Shown here piece by piece: positions 44,373 to 51,887 of a DNA stretch of 64,000 bases. The position numbers and the translations under genes were made by a program. The DNA lies in assembly GCF_004022705.2 (NCBI RefSeq), contig NZ_RZOY02000001.1, positions 130,956-194,955 of the forward strand, in the 5' to 3' direction. Under the pieces are notes generated by a model. The model had not been told where the DNA came from. It searched no databases and worked only from the letters and a program-made list of their open reading frames with translations. Source of the DNA: Mesorhizobium sp. M2D.F.Ca.ET.226.01.1.1 (GTDB lineage: Bacteria; Pseudomonadota; Alphaproteobacteria; Rhizobiales; Rhizobiaceae). Numbering within the stretch: position 1 is the stretch's first letter; every line of letters begins with the position of its first letter.

Positions 44373-44654
44373 TTGACGTCGAAGTACCCCTTCTCTGAAG
44401 ACACACTCGGGAAAAAGCTGGAGGCAGGCACAGGCTTGTCGGTCTATTGCTTGACCTGCAAGCGGACAGCGCTGCTTGACGTGGCCGAGTTGGTGCGCCG
44501 GCTCGGGCCGGACTACGAGTGCATGCATTGGAACTTGGTGAAGGTGCTGTACTGCCACGAATGCCGTGCCGCCGGCCGCGACGATCGGAATTTGCAGTTC
44601 ACCAACCACGCGCTGACGCCCCAGCAGCGGAAGAGCTGGACGCCATGCCCCTAA
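44373..44654 (+). CDS. Small CxxC zinc-ribbon-like protein
   Basis: A 93-residue protein from a TTG at 44373 with GGAG seven bases upstream. It carries two Cys pairs, YCLTCKRT and YCHECRAA, around a helical middle (LLDVAELVRRLGPDYECMHW), so a bound zinc is likely. The end NLQFTNHALTPQQRKSW recurs as a broken copy near 50.5 kb. Function unknown. The frame open to 44214 lacks a good SD. Confidence 0.7.
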   Translation: MTSKYPFSEDTLGKKLEAGTGLSVYCLTCKRTALLDVAELVRRLGPDYECMHWNLVKVLYCHECRAAGRDDRNLQFTNHALTPQQRKSWTPCP

Positions 44655-44708
44655 AGCCGGCTCTCAAATTTGAATGCCGCTACTGTCGCTTTGTCTCAAA
44701 ATTGCGGT

Positions 44709-44960
44709 ATGTCAAAGTACCTCTTTGAGGTCGTGAGAAACGGGCAATCTCTCGGAGATGCCTGGGTCGATCTCGACAGTAGGATTGATGTGCGACGAGA
44801 AGCGCTCAAGGCCCTCCATGACATCGCTATCGACGAAATGGCCTCTAGCGATCTGGATGAAACCATGACGGTCTCCGTCCACAACGAGGCCCGGAAACTG
44901 GTATATTCTGCCACCATCAGCGTCTCTCAGTCGTTCCCGGTGTCGCAGCATCCCCACTAG
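44709..44960 (+). CDS. Diverged DUF6894-like small protein
   Basis: An 83-residue protein from the ATG at 44709: SKYLFEVVRNGQSLGDAWVD, a helix RREALKALHDIAIDEM and strand MTVSVHNEARKLVYSATISV. This is the layout of DUF6894 with weak sequence match. It follows the zinc-ribbon gene by about 55 bases and may be co-transcribed with it. Confidence 0.65.
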   Translation: MSKYLFEVVRNGQSLGDAWVDLDSRIDVRREALKALHDIAIDEMASSDLDETMTVSVHNEARKLVYSATISVSQSFPVSQHPH

Positions 44961-44996
44961 CCGGGAACATCACCGGGGGCTCCAAGTTCGGTGACC

Positions 44997-45256
44997 ATGG
45001 AACGCTCGCCGCAACGTGTGCGAATGACCGCCTTGCTCGACAACCTGCGGGAACAGGAAGAGCGGCACAGGAACTGTTGCGCCAAACTCAGGATGTGATC
45101 GCTAAGAGCGCTCGCTTGGTCAGTGACTCCCGGACCCTGCTTTCAAAGTCGCCAGTTGCGAATAAGTCGCCGCTTATGCAACATCCGAGGCATGCGCGAC
45201 TAAAAAATCTGACCGCAGGACAACATCATCGACAAGGTATGGTGGGCGGCAGCTAG
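44997..45256 (+). pseudogene. Frameshifted small helical protein
   Basis: Frame one from the ATG at 44997 gives MTALLDNLREQEERHR after nine residues and soon stops. A second frame continues sensibly as QELLRQTQDVIAKSARLVSD then SRTLLSKSP to TAG at 45254-45256. The pieces join into one coiled-coil-like small protein of a type common in rhizobia, so one indel has broken it. Confidence 0.5.
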
Positions 45257-45618
45257 TGAAGCGTGCTCTTCGGAGGCTTAGCTTTCGGCCCCCTCAATCT
45301 GATTTCGTTCTGCAGCTCTAGCGCAAGCCGGACGATTGGATCGGAAATCGAGACCACGTGGTCGGTTGGACCCTGTGGCAGCCGCTTCGGCGTCGCCGAA
45401 CGTGCAGATTCCCGGGGGGCCGATTTCGACAGCAATTGCGATAGGTGTTGTCGCTGGAACGCGTGAACGTCTTCCAATAGGTCCAGAAACTTCAAAGCGT
45501 CCGCAGTCGGGAGATTTTTGGAACGCAGTCGAACTATTCGTTCGTGCTGACGAACAACATGCCGCTCGCCATCCATAACGTGGCGTCGCGCCATGCTGAT
45601 ATGTTCGTGGAGAAGCAT
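45253..45618 (-). CDS. Small helical hypothetical protein
   Basis: A 121-residue protein: ARRHVMDGERHVVRQHERIV, ADALKFLDLLEDVHAFQRQHLSQLL, then a Pro/Ser-rich linker and VVSISDPIVRLALELQNEI. The first half resembles short rhizobial helical proteins of unknown function. The ATG at 45618 has no strong SD. Its last bases overlap the end of the convergent pseudogene. Confidence 0.6.
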   Translation of the reverse strand: MLLHEHISMARRHVMDGERHVVRQHERIVRLRSKNLPTADALKFLDLLEDVHAFQRQHLSQLLSKSAPRESARSATPKRLPQGPTDHVVSISDPIVRLALELQNEIRLRGPKAKPPKSTLH

Positions 45619-45752
45619 CGCCAACAACGCAACCAGGGTGAATGTGGTTCCTCGGCCAGCGGGCGATCAAGGCTAGGGCGGCTTAGATCCCCCGGCGAGC
45701 GCAATCGCCGCCTGGTGCTCTAAGCCTGCTGAACTCGCCGGCGGACGGTTGG

Positions 45753-45956
45753 CTACAGAAACGGGCGGTTTGGCTTCCTCGGCTCCGGCAAGCTGCTACA
45801 CGGATTTGCAGCCAATGCTGCTAAGCGCCAGTCTCTTTGGCACATCTCCCTTGCCAGTAACTCATTGCGATCATCAGCGGTCGCTCGACCTTTCTTCGCG
45901 GCCAGCAGATAGTCGGCTCTGTTCGTTCGAAAGTCTTCTTTGTTCGCAGACATCAT
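45753..45956 (-). CDS. Small hypothetical protein (67 residues)
   Basis: The N-terminal part is compact and charged (ANKEDFRTNRADYLLAAKKGRATADDRNELLAREMCQRD broken over the first 40 residues), with Asp/Arg helices like small rhizobial proteins. The end is Pro-rich and may be out-of-frame read-through. No SD is seen before the ATG pair at 45956. Confidence 0.45.
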   Translation of the reverse strand: MMSANKEDFRTNRADYLLAAKKGRATADDRNELLAREMCQRDWRLAALAANPCSSLPEPRKPNRPFL

Positions 45957-46089
45957 TCGGCGCGCGCGTCAAGCATCCTCACTCCCGTCAACGCGACAGC
46001 CTTCGCCCGTTGCCCATGACTGGGAGGCTAAACGGAGGTAGACGTAACCCAGGTTAATGCACCGGCGGGCGCTAAAGCAGGATGCACAC

Positions 46090-46455
46090 ATGCCGCACTA
46101 CTTCTTCGACATAGACGAAAGGCGATACACTCACGATGAGGTCGGGCTGACGTTTTCCTCACAGGTTCAATTTCGAAAGCTGCTGTTGCGACCTTGCAGA
46201 CCTTAGCCCTTCAAGACCGCGACGCGGAAGGCGGCAACCGCATTATAGCATTTCCGTCCGCGATGAGCGCGGCCAAGTGGTGTGCACCGCGACCCTGACC
46301 TTTGATGACGCTTTCCAAATTAGGTTCCCCGATGCAGCAGACGTCGAGCGGCGGACTTCGCGAGCGCAACACACCGTCATTGCCCTGAAGCAGCGATTGG
46401 AACCTCTTTCGGTAAGCGCACGTTTTCCTTCTAGGATTATTATCTCAAGGAGGTA
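46090..46455 (+). pseudogene. DUF6894 pseudogene with two frameshifts
   Basis: Three frames in order rebuild one DUF6894 protein: PHYFFDIDERRYTHDEVGLT from the ATG at 46090; ISKAAVATLQTLALQDRDAE in the second; ISVRDERGQVVCTATLTFDD in the third, ending near 46455. Two single-base indels break it. It is the third family member in 2.3 kb. Confidence 0.75.
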
Positions 46456-46460
46456 GTTCC

Positions 46461-46739
46461 ATGAATATCAAGATGTTCACAATTGGCGCCCTTGCGCTCG
46501 CGATGACGAGTGGTGCAGCAATGGCCGGGTCGACATCTGCACTCGATGATCCGGCCAAGATGTCGCCGTTCTTCACCGATGCCGGGATGAAGACCCTGAG
46601 ATCGGAAGCCGATTTCAAAACTGCCTGGATGGCGATGAAACCTGACGAACGAACTGCGGTGCTGAAAGACTGCGGCGATGCGACCCTCAACAAGGCCCAT
46701 GCCGATTTCTGCGCTATGGCCAAGAAGATGGGCGGCTAG
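46461..46739 (+). CDS. Small secreted protein
   Basis: A 92-residue protein with AAGGAGG six bases before the ATG, a clear signal peptide (FTIGALALAMTSGAAMAGS), and a mature helical domain MSPFFTDAGMKTLRSEADFK with two Cys that could form a disulfide (DCGDATLN, DFCAMAKK). It is probably periplasmic; no family is known to me. Followed by a strong terminator. Confidence 0.8.
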   Translation: MNIKMFTIGALALAMTSGAAMAGSTSALDDPAKMSPFFTDAGMKTLRSEADFKTAWMAMKPDERTAVLKDCGDATLNKAHADFCAMAKKMGG

Positions 46740-46764
46740 CTTGTTCTGACGGTTTTCCTTGAGG

Positions 46765-46788
46765 AAAGGCGGACCATGGTCCGCCTTT
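46765..46788. terminator. Perfect 24-base palindrome, probable terminator
   Basis: Arms AAAGGCGGACCA and TGGTCCGCCTTT are perfectly complementary and lie 26 bases after the small secreted protein gene. The 3' arm ends in TTTCTGTT. As a bidirectional stem it can terminate in both directions. Confidence 0.7.
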
Positions 46789-46984
46789 CTGTTGCCACCT
46801 ACCGCGCCAAGCGGCGGTAGCAGAAGCTTCAATTCAGCGTCGGTTCGGCATCCCTCATCTCGGTGAGAAAGGACGCGGCGATCAGATCGTCCGGGTAGGC
46901 CCGCCAGATTCTGCGGGAGCTTTGGCTTGCTCCATTTTGTGACTGAAGTGCTGGCATCAGTTGCGCCTGGCACAGCAGAGGATT

Positions 46985-47262
46985 CCGCAAAATGCGGCTG
47001 CACAGACGTGGCGTTGGAGACGGCCGACGCCGCTATCCTGGACGGGCGCGTCCTCGATCTCGCGGCAATGGTCGATCTCTCCCGGCGCGCGATGTCGAAC
47101 ATCCACCGGAACATCACGGTTGCGATCGGCCTGAAGGCAGTTTTCCTGGTGACTACTGTGGTAGGCATCACGGGTCTGTGGCCGGCAATCCTCGCCGATG
47201 CCGGAGCGACCGTGCTGGTAACGGCCAACGCGATGCGGCTGCTCGCGTGGAAACCGAGCTAG
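46985..47262 (+). pseudogene. Heavy-metal P-type ATPase, C-terminal remnant
   Basis: TDVALETADAAILDGRVLDL, SNIHRNITVAIGLKAVFLVT and LWPAILADAGATVLVTANAM match the last 90 residues of CadA/ZntA-type cation ATPases, including the two final membrane helices. All catalytic domains are absent. The small ORF that opens it (from 46927) is unrelated at its start. Confidence 0.85.
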
Positions 47263-47968
47263 TTCCCAAAGCTGGACGGTGAGATCGTCACCGCCACCCG
47301 GAGTGGAACCTCGCTGGACGACGGCGAACCGGACGGACAAGTTCTGCGATCAAGATGAGCATGTCACCCGGCATGGACATGTCGCTTGACGCCGGCTGTC
47401 CTGACGACTTCGTTCCGGTCATGGGGTCGGTTAGCAAGGGCTCCCTGCGGTCGTCACCGCATCTTCCCTGCACGTGAAGCCTGATCCTCACGTCCCACTG
47501 ACCTTAACAACATTTGGTGTTTTCATCTGAGCCCGAATCAAGGACACATCAGGTTAGGGCCTATAGCAACGCAGTTTGCTGACTCTATGGCCCCTTGCAC
47601 TCCGACGACCGTCGACCCCCCAAGCCCCCCGCCCGTTCGACGGTCGTCCTTTATCTAGAGCTAACAAGCCATTTCGAAGAATTCGCCACAGCCAGGCGGT
47701 CTGTGACGAACGTCTCTACGCCGGGATCAGAACGGCGAGCCTATGGATGCCGACTTCCTTGCTCGTATTCGTGGCCTGGTCGGTCTTGCCCTTGGCACAA
47801 GTATAGGCATCGCCGACCTTGAGCTTGAAAGGCCGCGCGAGCGGAATGACTACGCGAAGGCGAAGGGCGGCTGAACGCGTGACATGGGGTAGGGCACTCG
47901 GCTGTTCGGGGCTATCGCTATTAGTTAGCAAGGACTAATATGCCGGCGCGGTCGAGAGGGCCGCCTGC
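47263..47968. other. Long region with no convincing gene
   Basis: Several short ORFs on both strands overlap here, none with protein family features. A plus-strand piece at about 47357-47480 begins with a Met-rich stretch (MSMSPGMDMSLDAGCP) that could be the remnant of a small metal-binding protein near the P-type ATPase. The inverted pair CGACGACCGTCGA/CGACGGTCGTCC near 47600-47650 can form a hairpin. Confidence 0.4.
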
Positions 47969-48187
47969 ATGTCGGGTCGAACTGCTTTAGCTCCTGACAC
48001 AATCGTGCCCCCCACGATGCCTATCCCCATTTGCCTTGGCGTAACCCCTGACGGGCCTTGGGCAGAAATGTTTCAAACGGATCAGGATGTCAGTCAGTAT
48101 TGGAGAGGCTATGCCCTTGGGGGCGCGGTGTGCGCCGTTTTGCTGATCATCGAGCTGGTGGCGATTCAGCTACTTATGGCGTCGTGA
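47969..48187 (+). CDS. Small membrane protein
   Basis: A 72-residue ORF whose C-terminal third is one hydrophobic helix (GYALGGAVCAVLLIIELVAI). The start is uncertain (ATG at 47969, or 48017 giving 56 residues), with no clear SD. Could be real; no family recognised. Confidence 0.4.
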   Translation: MSGRTALAPDTIVPPTMPIPICLGVTPDGPWAEMFQTDQDVSQYWRGYALGGAVCAVLLIIELVAIQLLMAS

Positions 48188-48523
48188 CAGGATGAGTGCG
48201 GCTTTTCTTTCTGTCGGAGCTATCATCCCCTAGCTGCATTCGCCACGGGGACGGGGCAAGGACGCGCGCGCAGGCCTTCGCAGGTAGTGAGTGAAGAGCG
48301 GGTGCAAGAAACCTCTGTACAGGGGCTCTATTCCAATTCGCATCCAAGCTGGCGACGATCCGGCAACAAAAAGCGGTGTAGCTCTCGGCCGATTGGTGGA
48401 GTCTGGAGCACGTGCCGAGCCCGTTTGGAATCACATTGGCAACATCGGGCCAAACGCGCAGGGTTTTCAAGGCGACCGCAACGTCTTTCAATTCAAGGCG
48501 TCTGCGGTTATTCAGACGCCCGT
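48188..48523. other. Intergenic region without a supported gene
   Basis: Overlapping short ORFs on both strands cover these 336 bases, but none has domain features, an SD or a credible composition. I see no gene here. The tRNA-like element follows directly. Confidence 0.4.
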
Positions 48524-48607
48524 TCCGCGGTAGCTCAGTGGCAGAGCACCCCGTTGGTCGACGGGTCGATGAACTGAGCGAGCTAAGGGCAGGTATATCC
48601 CCGCGGA
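48524..48607 (+). pseudogene. tRNA-like element, probably a degenerate tRNA gene
   Basis: TCCGCGG (48524-48530) pairs perfectly with CCGCGGA (48601-48607) as a 7-bp acceptor stem. TA, then GCTC-AGTGGCA-GAGC, is a textbook D-arm. The anticodon-arm position reads CCCCGTTGGTCGACGGG with a broken stem. The T-arm with GGTTCGA is missing and the 3' end is GCTT rather than a CCA. It looks like a tRNA gene (Asn- or Thr-like) altered in its 3' half. Confidence 0.45.
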
Positions 48608-48896
48608 GCTTGAATTGATACCGGCAGACGGCGGCTGAAACGCCTATGTCTTGATGCTCGGCGGTTGGTTGCCTCAGGCTGCAGTTCGAAAGCACGTGGG
48701 CGCGCGCCAAGGCCACGGCGCTCGCCGAGGAGACCCGGACCATAGTGACCGTTGACCTGAACCCCGCTCAATAGCTCGCCCGGAGAGATGCCTACCCACC
48801 GGATGGCTGTCAGTTTAGGTCGGCATGCTATTTCCTGGCGGCAGAGTGCCGATCGGCCGTGACTTAGGCGCTGGAAGAAATTCCCGACGTCTTTCT

Positions 48897-49175
48897 TTAT
48901 GCAACGCCCGCTCTGTGGCCAGGGTGGCTTTCGTTGTGAGCGTCGGCATCAGCCTGCGCCTGCTCTCGAGAGGGTCGATTGGGTCCGATCCAGCCTCCGG
49001 GAATCGCGCAATCTTGACACGATGCGAAGTAGACACCTGTAAACTGCTCTGTTGTGCCGCCATCGTTCCCGCCGGCAGGACCGAAGCCAGTCCCCTTCTC
49101 CCAAGAGTGAGCCATGCTGTGCTCATCAAACGGGTCTACCATCTTATCGATTTCGGGCACACCACCATCAGTCAT
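48897..49175 (-). CDS. Small hypothetical protein with paired cysteines
   Basis: A 92-residue protein from the ATG at 49175 (GGGAGA five bases upstream). The region FTGVYFASCQDCAIPGGWIG has a CxxC pair, and the end SREQAQADADAHNESHPGH is His/Asp-rich, together a possible small metal site. The frame stays open to 49319 without an SD. Function unknown. Confidence 0.55.
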   Translation of the reverse strand: MTDGGVPEIDKMVDPFDEHSMAHSWEKGTGFGPAGGNDGGTTEQFTGVYFASCQDCAIPGGWIGPNRPSREQAQADADAHNESHPGHRAGVA

Positions 49176-49338
49176 GATCATCTCCCACAAACGAGATAAG
49201 GGCCGATAACTTACCACGAGTCCGCATTGGCGATGAATGAACTGCGTCACGTAGGTAACCGCAGGTGAACGTTGTGCGCACGCTTGGTGGAACCATGTGG
49301 CGTCCTCGTAATCCGCCACGTCCGAGGAGGTAGCTATA

Positions 49339-49734
49339 TTGAGATTACTTGCTACGATTGACGCGGTTTTCGGAGCTTTCTGGCTTGGGCGGGAATTCGG
49401 CCGCGCAGAGATCCAATTCCTGCCATTGCCCCTGCCGATTACGAGCGTCGCCGCGTTTGAGGATCAACCGGGGGATACCCATGAAGAAGACGTACGGGAA
49501 GCCAGCCTCGGCGGTCCGGTGTTCCCCGGGGCTGACTTCAGTAAAACCAAGGTTGGCTGGACGGTGGGCGCTGGCCTCGCCTACGCGCCGACCGACAAAC
49601 TGGTCGCAAACATTGACTATCGCTATTCCGATTTTGGCAGCACCCAATTCGCCACGCCAGCCGCTGCCGCAGGCACCACGAAGGTCAAGCTGAACGAGAG
49701 CGCAATCAAGGTGGGCATGAGCTACAAGTTCTGA
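49339..49734 (+). pseudogene. Outer-membrane beta-barrel protein, C-terminal fragment
   Basis: The last 65 codons (from about 49540) are the end of an Omp25/Omp31-type barrel: KTKVGWTVGAGLAYAPTDKL, NIDYRYSDFGSTQFAT and the terminal strand IKVGMSYKF ending in Phe. The 66 codons before have no similarity and no signal peptide, so the gene lacks its N-terminal half. Confidence 0.75.
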
Positions 49735-49817
49735 GCGGGCGCCTATCCCAGCCCTCCGCCTAATCTGATTGCGTTCCTGTCATCCTTTGCCGGTCGCCAA
49801 CCGGCGTGCGGAGGCTT

Positions 49818-50120
49818 TCATTCGGGAATTCCCCTTGATATATCATTTTTTTGAGGTGTGCGCAGTCTAACGCCCCTATCAGCTCTTATCGTCTCACCAA
49901 GGAATTCCGCCCCACCGGCTTCCAGAGCTTGTCGAAGTGCAGCAACCGTGCTCGGGCGCGGATCGGCTGTAGCGCCGCTTTCAATATTTCTCACCGCCAT
50001 TCCGGAAATCCCTGCCCCCCGCGCCAGTTCGTTTTGCGTCCATCCAAGCATTGTACGGGCGGTGCGGATTTGTTGCCGGGTGATCAAAAGTTGTCCTCCT
50101 TGGGCTGCCGTTGAACCCAT
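49818..50120 (-). CDS. XRE-family helix-turn-helix regulator
   Basis: A 100-residue protein with a Cro/C1-type HTH at about residues 15-70 (IRTARTMLGWTQNELARGAG; GMAVRNIESG). A short tail GAEFLGETIRADRGVRLR follows, typical of small rhizobial XRE regulators. The start is uncertain; a TTG near residue 12 would be shorter. Target unknown. Confidence 0.8.
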   Translation of the reverse strand: MGSTAAQGGQLLITRQQIRTARTMLGWTQNELARGAGISGMAVRNIESGATADPRPSTVAALRQALEAGGAEFLGETIRADRGVRLRTPQKNDISRGIPE

Positions 50121-50198
50121 ACCAATGCTTTCTGAAACCTCCGTCCTACAAACGAAGGATCGCTTCCTTGATGGATTCGTAGCTGAACAAGCTGCAGA

Positions 50199-50384
50199 CT
50201 AGGGCCTCTTGGAGGTCCTATATTCGGATTCCCAAGGGAGAACGTCGACGTCAGGCTTGAAACCCGAAGCGATGTATTCGTCGCGCGAAATGTATCCGCC
50301 CTTTGATCCCTCGATCACACAGATAAATGGCGGGACGCCCGGGCATCGATAAATGCCAACCCACTTCGGCGCTGTGCTCTTCAT
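50199..50384 (-). CDS. Small hypothetical protein (61 residues)
   Basis: The product KSTAPKWVGIYRCPGVPPFI then CVIEGSKGGYISRDEY has the look of a compact beta protein with two Cys. No strong SD. Similar short proteins exist in rhizobia; function unknown. Confidence 0.45.
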   Translation of the reverse strand: MKSTAPKWVGIYRCPGVPPFICVIEGSKGGYISRDEYIASGFKPDVDVLPWESEYRTSKRP

Positions 50385-50494
50385 GATCCAAGAATTTCAT
50401 TACCCGTGATCGGTGTCGCCATCTGATCTGAGGATAAACGGCCTGACGCCCTGTCAGGAGGTTCGGGCCGGACCAGCCTTGCCATCATTGCCAT

Positions 50495-50577
50495 TTGCCG
50501 CCGTAACGATCGGAACCTGGAGTTTCACCAACCACGCCGTGACGCCAGAGCAACGGCGGCGGAGTCCTTCCACCTGA
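50495..50577 (+). pseudogene. Broken copy of the 3' end of the zinc-ribbon gene at 44373
   Basis: The DNA around GATCGGAACCTGGAG and TTCACCAACCACGCCGTGAC is clearly related to 44580-44640. It encodes RNDRNLEF in one frame and FTNHAVTPEQRRR in the next, against DDRNLQFTNHALTPQQRKS in the intact gene. One indel and the loss of the first two thirds make it a remnant. Confidence 0.65.
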
Positions 50578-50652
50578 CGGTGTCTTGTCTCAATTCAAGA
50601 CCGAGGCGCTGGCATCCATCTTGCACCGCTCTCCAATTGGGAGGCTGATGCG

Positions 50653-50853
50653 ATGGTCCTTTCAACTGAACTGTTCGATCAAGACATGATCCTTCAATGC
50701 CCAATCTGCCATAGGGCGATGGTAAGGAAGGGCTATTGGATCAAGAGCGTCAAAACATTCACCTGCGACGGAGGTCACAACGAGATGCGGCTTACCTATG
50801 GGCAGAAAATTGCGATCTTCGAGCGACACCGCCAGGCGACTGACAACCGCTAG
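50653..50853 (+). CDS. Small zinc-ribbon-like protein
   Basis: A 66-residue protein; GGGAGG lies nine bases before the ATG. The sequence has LQCPICHRAMVRKGYW and TFTCDGGHNEMRL, a likely CxxC plus C-x3-H zinc site. Typical of short rhizobial metal-site proteins; function unknown. Confidence 0.6.
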   Translation: MVLSTELFDQDMILQCPICHRAMVRKGYWIKSVKTFTCDGGHNEMRLTYGQKIAIFERHRQATDNR

Positions 50854-51217
50854 CGGTCCGGCATGGCCAGCGGGGTAGGCCAGCACACGCCGAACCTGAC
50901 CAGCAGCAACCTCTCATTGCTCCGGCTGAATGAAGGCTAGCATCGTTTGTAGACGGCACCGCCATACGAACGCAGGATGCTCAAGCATCGCGGCGTCCGA
51001 CCTCTGCCGAAAGAATCTTCGGCTTGGATCGCTTGCCGACAAGCCGATACTTATCGGCGTCACTCGCGCTTGCAACCATCTGGTAGTTGACTCTCTGGAA
51101 CAAAACAAGAACAAATTCCTACACTTTCTAAGGAGGTGTTCATGGCTGCCCGTCACAAACCGGCAAGCTGCCGACCGTGCAGATTGGAACAATGGAATGT
51201 CTGGAACGTCGTGCAGA

Positions 51218-51820
51218 ATGCCAATGCAGAATACGATCGACCGGCCAAGCGCCCCCTTCTTCACGGTCGGGCACTCGAACCACTCCATCGAGGAGTTCAT
51301 CGACATTCTCCGGCCGGGAAAGATAGCCATGGTCGTGGACGTCCGGCGTCTGCCCGGTTCTAACGCCTGTCCCCAGTTCAACAGCGACAACCTGGCAAGG
51401 TCACTTGCTGAGGCTCAAATCGCCTATCAATTCGTTGCGTCCCTCGGCGGGCGCCGCGGAAAGGCGACTGATGTTTCACCCGAAACGAATGGCGCTTGGA
51501 GAAACCGAAGTTTCCACAACTATGCGGACTATGCGCTATCGGAAGAATTCCAGGCGGGATTTGATCACCTACTGGAGTTTAGGTCCCATCGCTGCGCTAT
51601 AATGTGCTCGGAGGGCGTCTGGTGGCGTTGCCACCGCCGGATCATCGCGGACTATCTTCTCGCTCGCGGCGAGGAAGTGTTTCACCTGATGGATAAGGGC
51701 CGAATCGAGAGGGCCATGCCAACTTCCGGCGCGGTAATTCAAGAAAACGGGTCGGTGATCTATCCCGCAGTGCTTGCAGATGAAGGGACGGTTCGGCGGC
51801 GCGCAAAGATCCCGAGGTAG
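51218..51820 (+). CDS. DUF488 family protein
   Basis: About 200 residues with the family landmarks FFTVGHSNHSIEEFIDIL at the N-terminus, VVDVRRLPGSNACPQFN, FVASLGGRRG, and CAIMCSEGVWWRCHRRIIAD near residue 140. DUF488 proteins are cytosolic with no settled function. Starts at 51218 or 51224 fit the domain; the frame open to 50930 has no support. Confidence 0.85.
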   Translation: MPMQNTIDRPSAPFFTVGHSNHSIEEFIDILRPGKIAMVVDVRRLPGSNACPQFNSDNLARSLAEAQIAYQFVASLGGRRGKATDVSPETNGAWRNRSFHNYADYALSEEFQAGFDHLLEFRSHRCAIMCSEGVWWRCHRRIIADYLLARGEEVFHLMDKGRIERAMPTSGAVIQENGSVIYPAVLADEGTVRRRAKIPR

Positions 51821-51887
51821 TCGAACACTTCAATCGATTGCGTCTTTCACGCCGCGGAGGGCTCGCCCTAATTGCGTGCGTTCGCCA

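Noticed and set aside
47716..47931. 71-codon minus-strand ORF and overlapping plus-strand ORFs
   Set aside because: Neither strand shows a domain, SD or convincing composition, so the region is reported as without a supported gene.
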